From positions 432,001-496,000 of the forward strand of contig CAUYUJ010003547.1 of NCBI GenBank assembly GCA_963575745.1: a stretch of DNA of 64,000 nt, written 5' to 3'. The position numbers were made by a program, and so were the translations under genes. Positions 8,912 to 19,976 of this stretch are shown piece after piece (the first letter of the stretch is position 1; every line of letters begins with the position of its first letter). A model generated the notes under the pieces. The model did no database searches. It worked only from the letters and a program-made list of their open reading frames with translations, and was not told the DNA's origin. The stretch comes from Prorocentrum cordatum. Its lineage: Eukaryota > Sar > Dinophyceae > Prorocentrales > Prorocentraceae.

Positions 8912-8929
8912 TGGTAGGCGGAGCGACGG
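8912..8929 (+). promoter_or_regulatory. Candidate primer-binding site
   Basis: TGGTAGGCGGAGCGACGG begins two bases after the 5' LTR. The leading TGG is the complement of a tRNA CCA end. It resembles, but does not equal, the initiator-tRNA-Met primer sites of many Copia elements. The priming tRNA is not identified. Confidence 0.5.
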
Positions 8930-9093
8930 CAATGACAGCGGTCACGACAGCATGCACAGATGGTGGGATATCGTAGATGACGACGAACAGGGCGAGAGCA
9001 GCAGGATCCAGAACCGTACACAGCAGAACAGCTCCTCGTGGGATACGTGGAAGTAGTGGAGGATGACCCGCAATCATCAGGAAATCGATTGGG

Positions 9094-10285
9094 GTGCTTG
9101 GCAGTGCAAGCGACGACTACAACGATGATAGGGTCTCGGACGATAAGCAGGAGGATACGCAGTCAAACAGATCGTCACGTTCGAGAGGTTTCGGCACGCC
9201 AGACCAGGTTAAGAAGACGGTCGGCATCCATCGAAGACGACTCGAGCTGGATGATGACCACGAAGGAGGACGACGGCAAGAAGGAGGACGTCGAGGAAAG
9301 GATCCGCCATGTCCAGCTTGGGACGGGAAGGATCTCAGCGAGTGGCCCGAGAAGAGGTTGGCCATAGACAGTTGGAGCCGCCTGACCGCGGCCCCACCTG
9401 AATAGCAGGGTGAGACGCTGTTGCTGCACCTGACCAAGGAGGCGGCGACGGCGACTGGGCACCTACGTCCAGGGAGCGTGCAGTTCGCCGGCGGGCTGCG
9501 GGTAGTGGTCATGGCCCTGGACACGCTGGCCTTCCCAGAGGCGGACGCCGAGACGTTCCAGCATCTCGAGAAGATTGTGTTCGCGGCGCCGAGGTCGCGG
9601 GGCGAGACACACATGACATTCACGAACAGGATCCGCTCAGAACAGAAGGAATTGGTCAGACTGCTGCCGAACGCGCCCACCGAGACGGCCATGGGTTTCT
9701 TACTGCTCCGCGGAGCAGGTTTGGCCAAGACAATGCGCAACCAGGTGCCCATACAGACGGGCTGCGACTATGACGTGAACAAGCTGGTCGTGATCCTGAA
9801 GCGCATGACTGATGACAACACGGTCACCGAGAAAACGATCTCGACCAGGACGGGCTCCTACTTGGCAGGATTGAAAGAGGAGGAGCCGCAGAATGGCAAA
9901 GAGGACGAGGACGAGGACAACCCCATCTATGACGCGATGGCCAATTTGCGGGGCATAGATGATGGCAACCAGGAGCCAGACGACAAGTTCGAGAACGGAC
10001 AGACCCTGAAGGAGACGGAGGCGCTGGATTGTTTGGCGGCGCTACTTGGGCCGCCACCGAAGCCCAGGATGTGGGGGGGACCACGAACGATCGTGGCCGA
10101 CGAGAAGACGAACCGAGGGTTCCACAACATCAAGGACCGCAAGAGGACCGAGGAGAACATCGAGGACATCAAGAAAAGGACGAAGTGCGGCATCTGTAAG
10201 GAGCTGGGGCACTGGCACAATGAGTGCTCCGACAACCCGAAGAACGAGAACAAACCGACAGGGGGCTTCTACGCGGTGACCGTAC
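9094..10285 (+). pseudogene. Copia gag, interrupted by a stop codon
   Basis: Nucleocapsid-type coat protein of the element. The frame from 9094 (ATG) carries the WDGKDLSEWPEKRLAIDSW start of the gag domain, meets TAG at 9403-9405, and resumes in the same frame with LLLHLTKEAATATG through the UBN2-like helical region. A CCHC zinc knuckle, CGICKELGHWHNEC, lies near 10190-10231 and would bind element RNA. An acidic linker (EDEDEDNP, about 9905) precedes it. The stop lies between conserved parts of the domain, so it is a lesion and not the natural end. The frame continues into protease until 10923. Confidence 0.8.
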
Positions 10286-10317
10286 TCCAGGACGACGAAG
10301 CGCGCAGCTACGTGGCG

Positions 10318-10925
10318 ACGGAGGCGAATATGGCCACACTATTAAACATGGTGGAGCACATCCCGCTGGCGATCGACATTGAGAAGTCAGGAGGACCAGG
10401 CTGGGGGGCCGTCGGCACGGCGTGCGGTTTCAACATGATGGGCCTGGAGACATTCGATGATTGGATTAAGCACTACAAGGGGGCCCACAACATCACGCTG
10501 GAGACGGTGCCCTATCACAAGAAGTGCAGGCTTGGAAACGACCAGGTCAGTACGGCGACCGAGGGGGTATTCATCCCAATATCATGCTGGGCCAGTTCAG
10601 CGACGTCATCTTCGCGTGCCTGGTCCAGGGCGCGGCGCCGCTGCTCCTCTCCAAGAATTTCGTCGGGGAACGGAAGGCGTCACTGCGTGCGTTCCAGTCG
10701 GAGTTGGACTTGCCCGAGCAAAGTCCGACTTCCCTCGGCACGCGCGGGAGGGGGGCACTACCTGCTGCAGCTGGGCAGCTTCGCGCAGCCGTGGGAGGAG
10801 CCTGCGAGCTGGACTCTGTGCTCGAGGGAGGTTCCGATGGACTTCGGAACGGGCTCGGAGCGCATCCATCCATCAACGTCGACCCATGCAGACCTCGAGA
10901 GGCTCCAGGAGGCCGAAGGCTGATT
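10318..10925 (+). pseudogene. Copia protease region, frameshifted, catalytic Asp position altered
   Basis: The sequence GWGAVGTACGFNMMG (about 10402-10446) lies where the retropepsin DTG/DTA box is expected, so Gly at 10414-10416 replaces the catalytic Asp; this rests on pattern and spacing. Downstream, NIMLGQFSDVIFACLVQG, the flap-side region, reads in a different frame from about 10575. The original frame returns near 10740 with HYLLQLGSF. At least two frame changes and the lost Asp make this a dead protease. A TGA at 10921-10923 closes the frame. Confidence 0.65.
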
Positions 10926-12560
10926 CTCCTCGGGCGCCTTGGGCACGACTGGGGACTTGGAACAACAGCGTCGAGCAGCGCAGGGAGAGACTAGGTCGAG
11001 CACGCGGCACCGAATCGCAGAATTAGCACGAGCACTACTGGAAGTTGGAGGGGCACGAAGCAGGAGAAGCAAAGAACAAGCGAGCTACAACGGGCTAGAC
11101 GGGGGCAACGACAACACACATCGGCCTCACAGCTGGCAACATAGTGAACATGAGCAGCGATGACAGGCTAAACAGGGGCAGCAGAAGGCGTAACGACGCG
11201 GGGATAGAGCTGTTCAAACGTACCGTACGGAAAACACAACACGACGGTTCCAAACGTTGGTTCGGCTAGAGTCAGGTTTCACGGACAGGTTCCCCGATCA
11301 CCATCAGCCAGTATTTCTCCATATTTCCACGTCGTGCGGAGGGCCCCCAAGTACCTGTGCTCGGCGCTCGCAGCGCTTGTCGTCGCGAGGGCCGCCAACA
11401 CCTACAGGCCAGGCGGAGACCGAGAGGGCCGAGGCTAACCCTGTTTCGAGCAAGAGGGGGCCGAAGGTGAAGCACAACTCAGGGAGCAAGAAGATCTGCA
11501 AGTGGCCCTGGCACGGGATCGGCACCCAGCCCAGGCCACCGACGTGGGCCCAGATTTGCAGGTTCCTGGGCATTCCCAACCAGGGCCCCTGTCCACCGAA
11601 GAGCGGTCTGAAGCTGGCTCGAGATCACGATCCAGCTCGAGAGACAGCCTGCATTCACGAGTTCACCAACCACGGCGGCGACGGTCGGGCGGTTTGGGCG
11701 CGCTGCTGCGGGGGCAACCTACATCTGGAATGCCACCCGCAGCCGGCTCGAGGAATGCCGAAGGTCATCAACATGCTCAATGACATCAAGGACGAGGGGG
11801 CGAGGATCAAGGGCTGGCGGCCCAGGGCGACCAGGGCAAGCAACAAGAAGGGGGACACAGCAACGAAGTCACCAGAGAGCAGCGAGGCAGCGTTGACCAG
11901 TCCGAGGACCGCTGCGAGGACTGACCCGAAGCAACAAGCCATCCCGCGTCAGCAGATGGACGAGCTGGAAGAGACCGAGGAGTGGGAACAGCTAGACGAG
12001 TCACCTCGGAGCAAGGCTTTGACAAAGCTGCGCGAGTTAATCCAGAACGAGAATGCCAACGAGACGACCAACCCGCTGGTGGATAATCTACGCGACCACC
12101 TCGGAGCCGACATCGGCGACCTCCAGGAGCGAGAAGCAGAACAGCTTGATCGACAATGCCATCCAGCATGTCAACAGCAGGCCGTCAACGGAATATACTT
12201 CTACTACGAGCAGGACGCGACCTCCAGAGACCTGGGAGGACCCGCTGGTCAAGAAGCTCAAGCGCCTGCCCTACATAGAGGGGGGCGGTGCCCTTCGGAA
12301 AGGACGCAGCTACTTCTCGATTCTACCGAAGGAGGCCATGAAGTACGCGAAGCTGCTGAGTCAGGAGTTCGTGAGTTGACCCCCCATCACGCCAACCTCG
12401 GGGAGACCGACGACTCTGCAGGAGGTGGCGGGAGCGCTTGCTCGCACGGTGGCGAAGCCGAAGGCGACGCAGGACCTGGGCGAGAAGAACACGGAGGATA
12501 ACAATAATACCGAAATCGTCTGCACACAATGCTGCGCGGCACCAACAACTATTGCAGCGG
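10926..12560 (+). pseudogene. Copia pol linker region between protease and integrase
   Basis: The best continuous frame is 11257-12501. It is charged and has a Cys/His-rich stretch (ICKWPWHGIGTQ ... CIHEFTNHGG ... RCCGGNLHLECHP, about 11494-11740) that could be a degenerate zinc-binding segment. I do not recognise a catalytic domain. The frame overlaps the integrase frame at 12425. It probably belongs to the same polyprotein, because it lies between protease and integrase. Confidence 0.45.
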
Positions 12561-13237
12561 TTTCAAAGGGCGAGAAGAGCACTGACACACACGGCAAGCG
12601 GCAGGTCCAGAAGATTCACGAGAACATGGGCCACTGCAGCAACGAGGATTTGGTTATGGTCCGGAAGTGCGGCCAGGCAAGACATGCGTACATTGATGCT
12701 GCTCAGAAGCTGGAGTGTCCGAGCTGCGTGGCCAACAAGAGGACGAAGCTTGCGAAGCCCTCCAAGGCACCGACGGCCTACCAGTTCAACGATGTGATCG
12801 GCATGGGCATCTTCTTTGTGATGGGACCTGAGAATACCGCCAAGGTACCAGTGACGAACGTCGTCTCTCACGGAACAGGACATCAAGTGGTGATACCTCT
12901 ACCCAGTCGACATGGACTTCAAATGCGACGTCACTACAGAGCCCTCTGGAGGAGGGTCTACGGGGTATCTCGCATGATCATCACCGATGGCGAGAAGGGC
13001 TTCTTTTCGGGCGAGTTTCCAGAAGCAGCCGCAGGAGATGGTTCCGAGATCAAGGTGGCGAGTGCGACGTTCTACAGGACGAGGCAGGCGTTCAACGCCA
13101 ACAACTGGGCGGACTTCTATGAACTGGTGGATGCGGTCAATGCGGCGACCGGCGAGGGCGTTCGCAGTGGAGGCTTCACACCTTATCAGCGAGTCTTTGA
13201 ACGACCCTTTCGGCTCCCCGAGAAGCCAGAGGAATAA
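12425..13237 (+). pseudogene. Copia integrase, internally deleted
   Basis: Zn-binding HHCC domain: IHENMGHCSNEDLVMV ... LECPSC (about 12614-12727). The catalytic core follows with FNDVIGMGIFFV (about 12785) and IITDGEKGFF (about 12979). In related integrases a conserved Trp-Gln-x-Gly and the catalytic Glu follow about 20-30 residues later. Here KVASA runs directly into FYRTRQAF, so the segment carrying the Glu appears to be missing with the frame kept. The C-terminal part (NNWADFYELVDAVN ... GGFTPYQRVF) is well preserved. Without the Glu it could not join DNA ends. Confidence 0.75.
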
Positions 13238-13745
13238 GTGGGGATGCCGAGTTGGCGAGAAGCATCGACATGCGCGAGGCCGCCATGGCTGCGCACATCG
13301 AGGCCGAGCGTTCAGAGAAGTGATGGCGTGCACTGCAGAGGAGGACCAGACCTGCCCGAGGGGCCACTGTCTAACCTGGAGACCGATGCTACTTCTGGAG
13401 GAGCAGCACTGACATGCTACCTACCTGTTCCTGGCACGGACCCGCGCGCGTCATCCAGACAGAGCCCCCGAGTGCAGTGCGGCGTTCTTACCAGGGTGGC
13501 CCCCGCAAGTGTTCACCTGGACAACTTCGGCATGCCAGCGACGCCGAGGTCACCGCCTGGGAGCAAGCCGACAAAGCCATGAAGGAAGAGCTGAGCACTG
13601 AGAAGCGCCGGATCCACCGCCAGAAGATCCAGAAGAACAAGTAGCGCACATTGCGCCACCAGAGTCAGCTGCAGACGACCCGGGCCCAGCATCGCGGCAA
13701 CCGCCCATCGCGGAGACCGAGGAGACCGCCGACGTCAATCCAGAC

Positions 13746-14875
13746 TTGATTCCAATTGGCCTTAAGTATTATGACCACTTGGACGACGCCCGCTTTACCA
13801 TCAGGCAGAAGGCCGACAACCCAAGCTCAGCCATGCCAGTGAGCGAGCGGATCGCAACCAGCGAGGAGAGGATTGCCGAGGACGCGGCGGCGCCACCACA
13901 CAAGAAGGTCAAGAAGGCGAAGGTACCAGCCATGAAGCTTGCCACGCCCACCAGCACCAATCCAAGACTCCCCAAGGAGATCACAGAGAAATCTCTTCTC
14001 AACACCTACAAGCACCAGCCCTACATCGTGGCCAAACGCAGGGAGTGGAGCAACATCCAGAATGCCCAAGCTGTTCGACTACTTACACCAGCCGAGGCAG
14101 AAAAGTACGTCAAGATCCAGAGCGAGCTTCCAGGATCATGGGATCACGATGGGCGCTCGCCGATAAGGGCGGCAATCCAGACGAGGCCGATGCGAGCAAG
14201 CGGCAATTGATGCTCATGAACGGCGGTGCCTGGAGGATGGCGAAGGCACGCTGGGTTGTTCAGGGGCGCGTCGGTCCTGATTTACTCGGGCTCGAGAAAT
14301 ACAGCCCCGTCGTTGGGGCGGACTCTGTGTTTCTTTTGATATTGCAGATCCTCTGCTCAAACAAGTGGACCTTGCAGCGCGCCCACATCGCCTCTGCCTT
14401 TGCTGCTGGAAACCCTCTTGATCCTTCACGGCGAAGTCTCTACGTGGAGTTACCTCGCACTGGGGCCCCAGATGTGGGGAGCGGCTCGCTGGTGGAGCTC
14501 CTCATGGCAGTCTATGGACAAGGCGATGCACCATTACAATGGTTGTCTGCATTCGCCAAATGCGCCAAGGAGATCGGCTTCCAGCGCCCCACCTTCGACA
14601 GCTGCGTTTGCTACCTGAGGGGCGAGAAAGGGGCGGCATGGCGTCGCGGGCCTCGCCGAGGACGACGTCGCAGGCGGAGGAGATGCGGGATTCGACGCGG
14701 CCTGCCCGAAGCTACGCGAAATATTTCTTTTCGGAGCCTGGCGGCGCAAGAGCGGGAAGCACATTGGGTAAGGCGGTCACACAGAATGAGGATTATACCG
14801 AGATCACCATCTCACAGGCATTCAGTGCTCACAGCATCCAGCTGACCGACATAGCCACCGAGCGGCGCACATAAT
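13746..14875 (+). pseudogene. Copia reverse transcriptase, frameshifted
   Basis: The linker EWSNIQNAQAVRLLTPAEAE is in frame 3 up to about 14140; the RT itself continues in frame 2 with SRWALADKGGNP, ARWVVQGRVGPDLLGLEKYS, WTLQRAHIASAF and LMAVYGQGDAPLQW, ending near DSCVCYLRG (about 14615). The active-site box then falls in frame 3 as AEDD (14655-14666), where HVDD-type sequence is expected, followed by KLREIFLFGAW. At least two frame changes break it. Confidence 0.8.
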
Positions 14876-14940
14876 TTCAGACTGCAGTTGCTCCCGGAGA
14901 GCCCCATCACGCACGAAGTCTCTGTGGTTGCATTTCTTTC

Positions 14941-15712
14941 TTGGCACGAGAGACCAGGCCTGACTTGTCAGGTCCTGTATCTTTACTCCAAGGAAAGCTG
15001 CCCAACCTGGTGGTGGATGACCTGCTGGAGGCGAATCGCATCGGCAGGATGCCCAAGGAGTTCAGCTCAGTAGTTCCCAAGATCAATCACATCCCGTTTC
15101 ACGACATGGCAGCGTGGGCCAATGCACGAGATGGAGCTTCACAGGCAGGTTACATCGCGTTCGCTACACAGCGCAAGATCTTCAAGGGTGAGCCCGCCAT
15201 CGTCTCTATCCAGTCCTGGAAGAGTCATAAACTTGAGGAAGTGTGCTCACCAGTTCGGAGCAGAGACGCTGGCGATCTCGATCTCGGAGGGCATCGCCAT
15301 TGCAGAATTTACTCGCACCATGCTGCTAGAGATCGTGGACAACGGGTTCGACCTGATGAGGCCCTACATGTTGGCGTCCATGTTTCCATTCATCAGCGTC
15401 ACCGACTCCAAAGGTGGCCGCGATCACGTGACCAATCCCAAGGCGGGCTTGGCCGAGGACAAGCGAGCGGCGATCGACGTCGCCATCGTTCGAGCAGCCA
15501 TGCAACGACCAGAAGTACACCTACGATGGATCGAGGGGACCAGCCAGCTCACAGACCCACTGACGAAACGCAAGGGCGAGAGCGCACTACTACGACAAGC
15601 GCTACACGAAGGAGAATACGGCATCACCGCCAACAGCACATCGCACTTCGCCGTAGGTACGAAGACCGAGTCAGGCGTCGGAAGAAGGAGACCGTCAGCT
15701 TCGCTTGCGTGA
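14941..15712 (+). pseudogene. Copia RNase H, frameshifted
   Basis: ARETRPDLSGPVSLLQGKLP at 14944 is the conserved connection motif after RT. It is followed by QAGYIAFATQ and QSWKSHKLEEV. The frame then switches near 15240, continuing FGAETLAISISEGIAIAEF, SVTDSKGGRDHV (about 15400) and HLRWIEGTSQLTDPLTKR (about 15520). The last motif is the Copia RNase H end (Q-x-A/T-D-x-L-T-K). It stops at 15710-15712, close to the 3' LTR. Confidence 0.8.
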
Positions 15713-15917
15713 CGGCCTCCACCTCTACGATATGGACTGCACGGGCGCTTCTCGCGCCACCAGTAGCGCGGGCGACCTCAACTACGAGCCTGAGGCCCAC
15801 AAGCGGCTCAGGGATATCCAGCAGAACTTACAGGAGCAGCAGGAGACTGCTCGTTCGAGCCAAGGAGGGAGTGAGGTCGAGGAGTAGAGCGGGTCCTGAG
15901 CAGTAGATTACAGCCAG

Positions 15918-16169
15918 TGTGATTCTAGAGGCCCGCCGAGCCCCGTGAAGTCACTTCGGGGCCTCTGCGTGCCTACACAGCTTAGCCCAGAACCCTGCAC
16001 CCTTTTTCCTGTACTGCTGTGCTGGTTCAGGAGAAGGGGGCCTGCCGGCCCCCTTCGAGGAGCATGTGCGCTGGGTACTGAAAAGGAGCCTGCCACCCTC
16101 TCCCGTCCAGAATCGCGTCATCCCCTGTTGATGTATCAGGGGCCCCGGGAACCCAGGAGTCCATCCACA
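15918..16169 (+). repeat. 3' LTR
   Basis: Matches the 5' LTR from TGTGATTCTAGAGGCCCG to GTCCATCCACA. It is followed immediately by GGGGG, the same five bases that precede the 5' LTR. A clear polypurine tract before it is missing; only GAGCGGGTCC is near. Confidence 0.92.
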
Positions 16170-16174
16170 GGGGG

Positions 16175-17350
16175 AGAAGGAGAAGCTTTAGCACGACCAG
16201 GAGGAACAGGAGGATCAGCAGAAGACAGAGGAGGTGACAGGAGGGGTGGCAACGACGAGGAGCAATCGGATCTAGAAATGCAGTTCGTGCTCGGGCGAAA
16301 ACGCCATTTTGAACGACGGGAGCAACGCACCCATCTTTAAAGGATGCCAGCGCTGCCGCGGGAACGCCACGTTGGGAGCGATGACGTTCCAATCGGATGA
16401 CATGCGTACATGCATCAGCACCACTGTGTACACACATAACCGAAAACGCCTATGGCGAACTACCGCCGCCCCCTGTCTTTTGGATACAATGTGGGCAAAC
16501 GTTGGGCCGAACTCTGGCTAATCTACTGGGCAAAGTGCTGCCCGGGCCGTTGTAGGAACCCATTCGGGGAGGGCGTTGTGGAGAACAAATGGAGGAGGAG
16601 GAGGAGGAGGAGGAGGAGGAGGAGGAGGAGGAGGAGAAGAAAAAAAACTTCTTCGGGCCACCTGATGGCCTCTTGGAGGCCCCTTGGGGGTCTGTGGGGG
16701 TCTCTAAGGGACAGTTTGGTTGACGGGGTCCGTAATAGGGGCCGCATTGGGCATGTTTGGGGTCCTCTTGATATGCTTTCGAGCTGTCGTGGAGGTATAT
16801 TTGGCCGTCTTGTGGGCAGATTGGGTCATCTTGGGGCCACTTGACCCTGGCCGCCTGGACAGCACAGCCGTGCGAAAAGGGATACGCTTCTTCGTCTCAC
16901 CTCCTCCCGGCTGGCCCTGTCTTTCAGGAATTGGAGGCACACAGCAAACCATTTAGAAATGTGATCATGAGGTGTGAAGAAAACAAGCTGTGGGAGAGGC
17001 GGCGGCAACACTGGACAGCATCTGGGGGTATGGGGGGAGTAGCACTCGTGTTGCGCAATTGCAGACTGGAGTGTGGCAGGGAGGAGGCGGCGGAGTAGGA
17101 GGAGGAAGGGGGAGAAGGAGGAGGAGGGAGGGGGCGGGAGGGGGAATGAGGAGGATGGAGGAGGAGGCGGAGAAGGAGCAGGAGAAGGAGCACGAGGAGG
17201 CGGCGGAGGAGGAGGAGGAGGCGGAGGCGGAGGAAGAGGCGGAGAAAGAGGGGGGAGAGAGTGAGGAGGAGGGACTGAGGGATGGGGGAGGAGGGAGGAG
17301 GAAGGATACCCCTCCCGTGCCCCCCTCCCTCGGCGGCTCCTGGCCGCGCA
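16175..17350 (+). other. Intergenic or intronic low-complexity DNA
   Basis: Contains (GAG)n at about 16590-16640, inverted CTTGGGGxCC-type units at about 16660-16850, and a GA-rich tract from about 17096 to 17310. The unique sequence at 16310-16580 and 16850-17090 shows no domain. The final stretch, CCTCCCTCGGCGGCTCCTGGCCGCGCAG, is a plausible splice acceptor for the exon that follows. Confidence 0.6.
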
Positions 17351-19976
17351 GGGCCGCCCAGATCCGGGCGGTCTTCCTCCGCCACGACCCAGGGCGCACG
17401 GGCAGGATAGATCGGAGCAAGGTCGAGGCGGTCTTCCAGAAGCTGGAGTCCAGGGGCACGAAGGAAGATTTCCGCCGATTCGACTTCGCCCGACTTGGTT
17501 GCCGATTTCCGCCGATCCGATTCATTTCGATAGCCGATCCGACTTGTTCGATTCTGGGCTCTCCTGGGGTGACCTAAGCCCTTGGGCGAATAGGGGCCCT
17601 CGATGGCCCCTTGAGGGCCCATTTCTTCGCCCCCCGTGTAGGTCGCCCCCCCTCCCCCTCACACCCGCCCGAACGGGGGCCAGTGCCAGGGGTACGGAGG
17701 AAGAGAGACGGGGCGCCCGGTCGGCGGCGGGCGGCCCCGACGGCCCCCCTTTTGCGGCCGCGGGGGCCTGAGGCCCGGGGCCGGCCGTCCGACCGAGGAC
17801 ATCCCTCGGATGTTGGCAGAGGTTTCGCTGGCCCGAGGTGTCCCCAGGATTTCCAGGGAGGTCCCCACGGCCATAGGCGGCGTGACAGAGCGCGATGGAA
17901 TTTGTGAGCGGAGGTGATCGAATGCGGCATCTGGCGACGGATCCGATACACGACGTACCATGCAAGGGCGCCGCTCAACAGAGCTCTGTCGTTAAGGACC
18001 GCCATCCAGAGTGGAGTCAATATCGGGGGAGTTTTCCAGAAGTTGGAGTTCAGGGGCCCTCGTCTCGGACGGGGGCCCATCGAGACAGCGGCGGCCCTGG
18101 CTATAGCGTGTTTCGTCGTCTGGGGGGCCTCGGGGGGGGGTTCTCGTCTCCGCGGCTGGATCCTCTTCGAGAACCTGGCAGGGATGGGCCTCAGGAGGGG
18201 TCTGGGGGCCGACTTGGAGCGGATTTGGGCCATGCGGGGGAGCCGCCGTTGTCTCAACTGGCCCTCCTCCAGTCGTCGCACCCCGCAAGCTTGAGCTGCC
18301 AAAGGGTGCGCCATTTGAGAGCCACTCGGGCTGTCCGATTCTCGCGAGGGGTGCTCCGGAGGCCGCCTGGGCCTCGCGGGGAAATCTCGGGGCTCCTCGG
18401 GCCAGCGACACCCGAGCCAACCGAGTCCTTCCCCTACCCCTCCTCGTTGTTTGGCTGCGTCGCCGCGCGAAAGGAAGCGGCTCGGAACGAAACAGCCAGG
18501 GTGGACCCCATGCATGGGGTCCGGAGCCCGCTTTTGAGTGTTTGCTGGTTGGAGGGTCAGCGTCCCCACTTTCCCCTCCCACCCACACGAGCGAAGAGGA
18601 TCGAGGGTGGATTTTGACGTTCTCTGGCCTTGTCTGAGCCTCCGTTGGGGGCTGTCGTAGCCATGGCCGAACCCGCCCCGAGATCCCGGCCAGGACGCGC
18701 TCTGGGAGAGAAGTCTGGGGGCCGATTTTGGGGCCCCTTCCGTCACCTCTTGCGTGGTGTGGGGTGGGGTGGGTGGGTTAGGGAAGGGAGGATTGGGCAT
18801 GAATATGTAAGAGGTCTGAGGAAAGAATAGGAGGCGGAGGAGGGGGAGGGCTGAAAAGGAAGGAGGATGGCTGAGGAGGAGAGGGTACGATGTTCCCCCC
18901 CTCAGGAGGCCACACCCGTCGGCCGCTTGTTCACGCAGCACCCCGAAGCGCTCGACGACTTCAGCAGGTCGGGTGCCCTCGAGTACGAGAGGTTCCTGGC
19001 CTGGCTCTGCGACGACCCTGGAGACGGGAGTGCGCCCAGGAGGAGGAGGAGGAGGAGGAGGAGGAGGAGGAGGAGGAGGAGGAGGACGAGGACGAGGACG
19101 AGGGGGAGGAGGGGGAGGAGGAGAAGGAGAAGGAGGCGGAGGAGGAGGACGAGGAGGAGGAGGACGAGGAGGAGGACGAGGAGGAAGTCGAGGAGGAAGA
19201 GGAGGACGAGGCGGAGGACGAGGAGGACGAGGAGGAGGAGGACGAGGAGGAGGATGAAGAAGGTGAAGAAGAACGTGAATAACAATAATCATCATAATAC
19301 TAAGACTGATAATGAGAAGAGTCCGAATAATAAACGCAAACAACATACTAATAATACGAAAAGAACACGAGGAGGAGGAGCAGCAGCAGTAGCAGCAGCA
19401 AGAGGTGGCCATACCAGCATACTAGCTATGGAGTCGCCACCAAGTTGCCCGACAGCGCCTCGTTAAGCAACAGCAGATGGCGGAGGAGGAGGAGGAGGAG
19501 GGAAAGGAGGAGGAAAGGAAGAGAAGGGAAGGCAAGGGACAGGAGAAGGAGGAGGAGGAGGAGGAGGAGGACGAGGAGAGGAGGATGTGTGTGGGGGGGC
19601 TGCAGGCTGGCTGCAGGAAAGAGAGGAATGCTTGACTCATGCCGTCGTTCTCCTCCTCGTTCTCTTCGGCGTCGTCGTCGTCGTCGTTGTTGCCCCCGTT
19701 CTTCCATCCTTCTCCTGCTCTCGCTTTTCCCTTATCCCTCGTCCTCCCACCTCCCTCCTGAGGAGAAGGATGAGGAGGGCACGGCTCGCTGAGCTTGACT
19801 TTTTTCTCCCTCCAGGAGAGTTGGGCGGCGGGGAGCAGGAGCCGGAGGCCAGCGACGGCAGCCGGCCCGAGTCGGAGGCGAGCTATGCGTTCGACGGTTG
19901 CGATTACGACAACGCCACGTACCTCAGCCCGCCTGGCACCCAGGAGGCGGTGCACTCTCCCTACTCCTTCTCCTAG
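17351..19976 (+). CDS. EF-hand protein, multi-exon (partial model)
   Basis: Three separated segments look like exons of one gene. Exon A (about 17351-17500, after a GCGCAG acceptor) has a degenerate EF-hand: RAVFLRHDPGRTGRIDRSKV then EAVFQKL, with Lys in place of the usual loop Glu-12. Exon B (18905-about 19036, after CCCCCCCTCAG) has LDDFSRSGALEYERFLAWLC, the second, more typical helix-loop-helix ending. Exon C (19816-19976, after TTTTTCTCCCTCCAG) is acidic and ends PPGTQEAVHSPYSFS before TAG. Known: paired EF-hands bind Ca2+ in signalling proteins. The introns are filled with GAG tracts. The 5' end and exact donors are not determined, and exon C is joined by proximity only. Confidence 0.55.
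17460..18900 (+). other. Intron-like GC-rich DNA with a diverged exon-like copy
   Basis: Lies between EF-hand exons A and B. Positions 18029-18059 (TTTTCCAGAAGTTGGAGTTC core) resemble the end of exon A (TCTTCCAGAAGCTGGAGTCC core at 17431-17456) and both read VFQKLE-x-RG. The rest has no recognisable domain on either strand; long open minus-strand frames here are Pro/Arg-rich and non-coding in appearance. GAG tracts occupy about 19036-19265 and 19478-19585, and CTC repeats 19976-20015. Confidence 0.45.

Larger units (their letters stand above)
8662..16169 (+). mobile_element. Ty1/copia LTR retrotransposon, complete ends, decayed coding region
   Basis: Two related 248- and 252-bp LTRs, both TG...CA, flank gag, protease, integrase, RT and RNase H in Copia order (integrase before RT). 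The element is bounded by a 5-bp GGGGG duplication at 8657-8661 and 16170-16174, so the ends are well defined at 7508 bp. The coding region carries an in-frame stop in gag and several frame changes in pol, so this copy cannot make its own proteins. It sits within GA-rich low-complexity sequence, which continues on both sides. Confidence 0.92.

Noticed and set aside
17574-19412. 612-codon open frame on the minus strand
   Set aside because: It is Pro/Arg-rich, lies opposite EF-hand exons and GAG repeats, and has no motif. Open frames of this length are expected in GC-rich repeat DNA.
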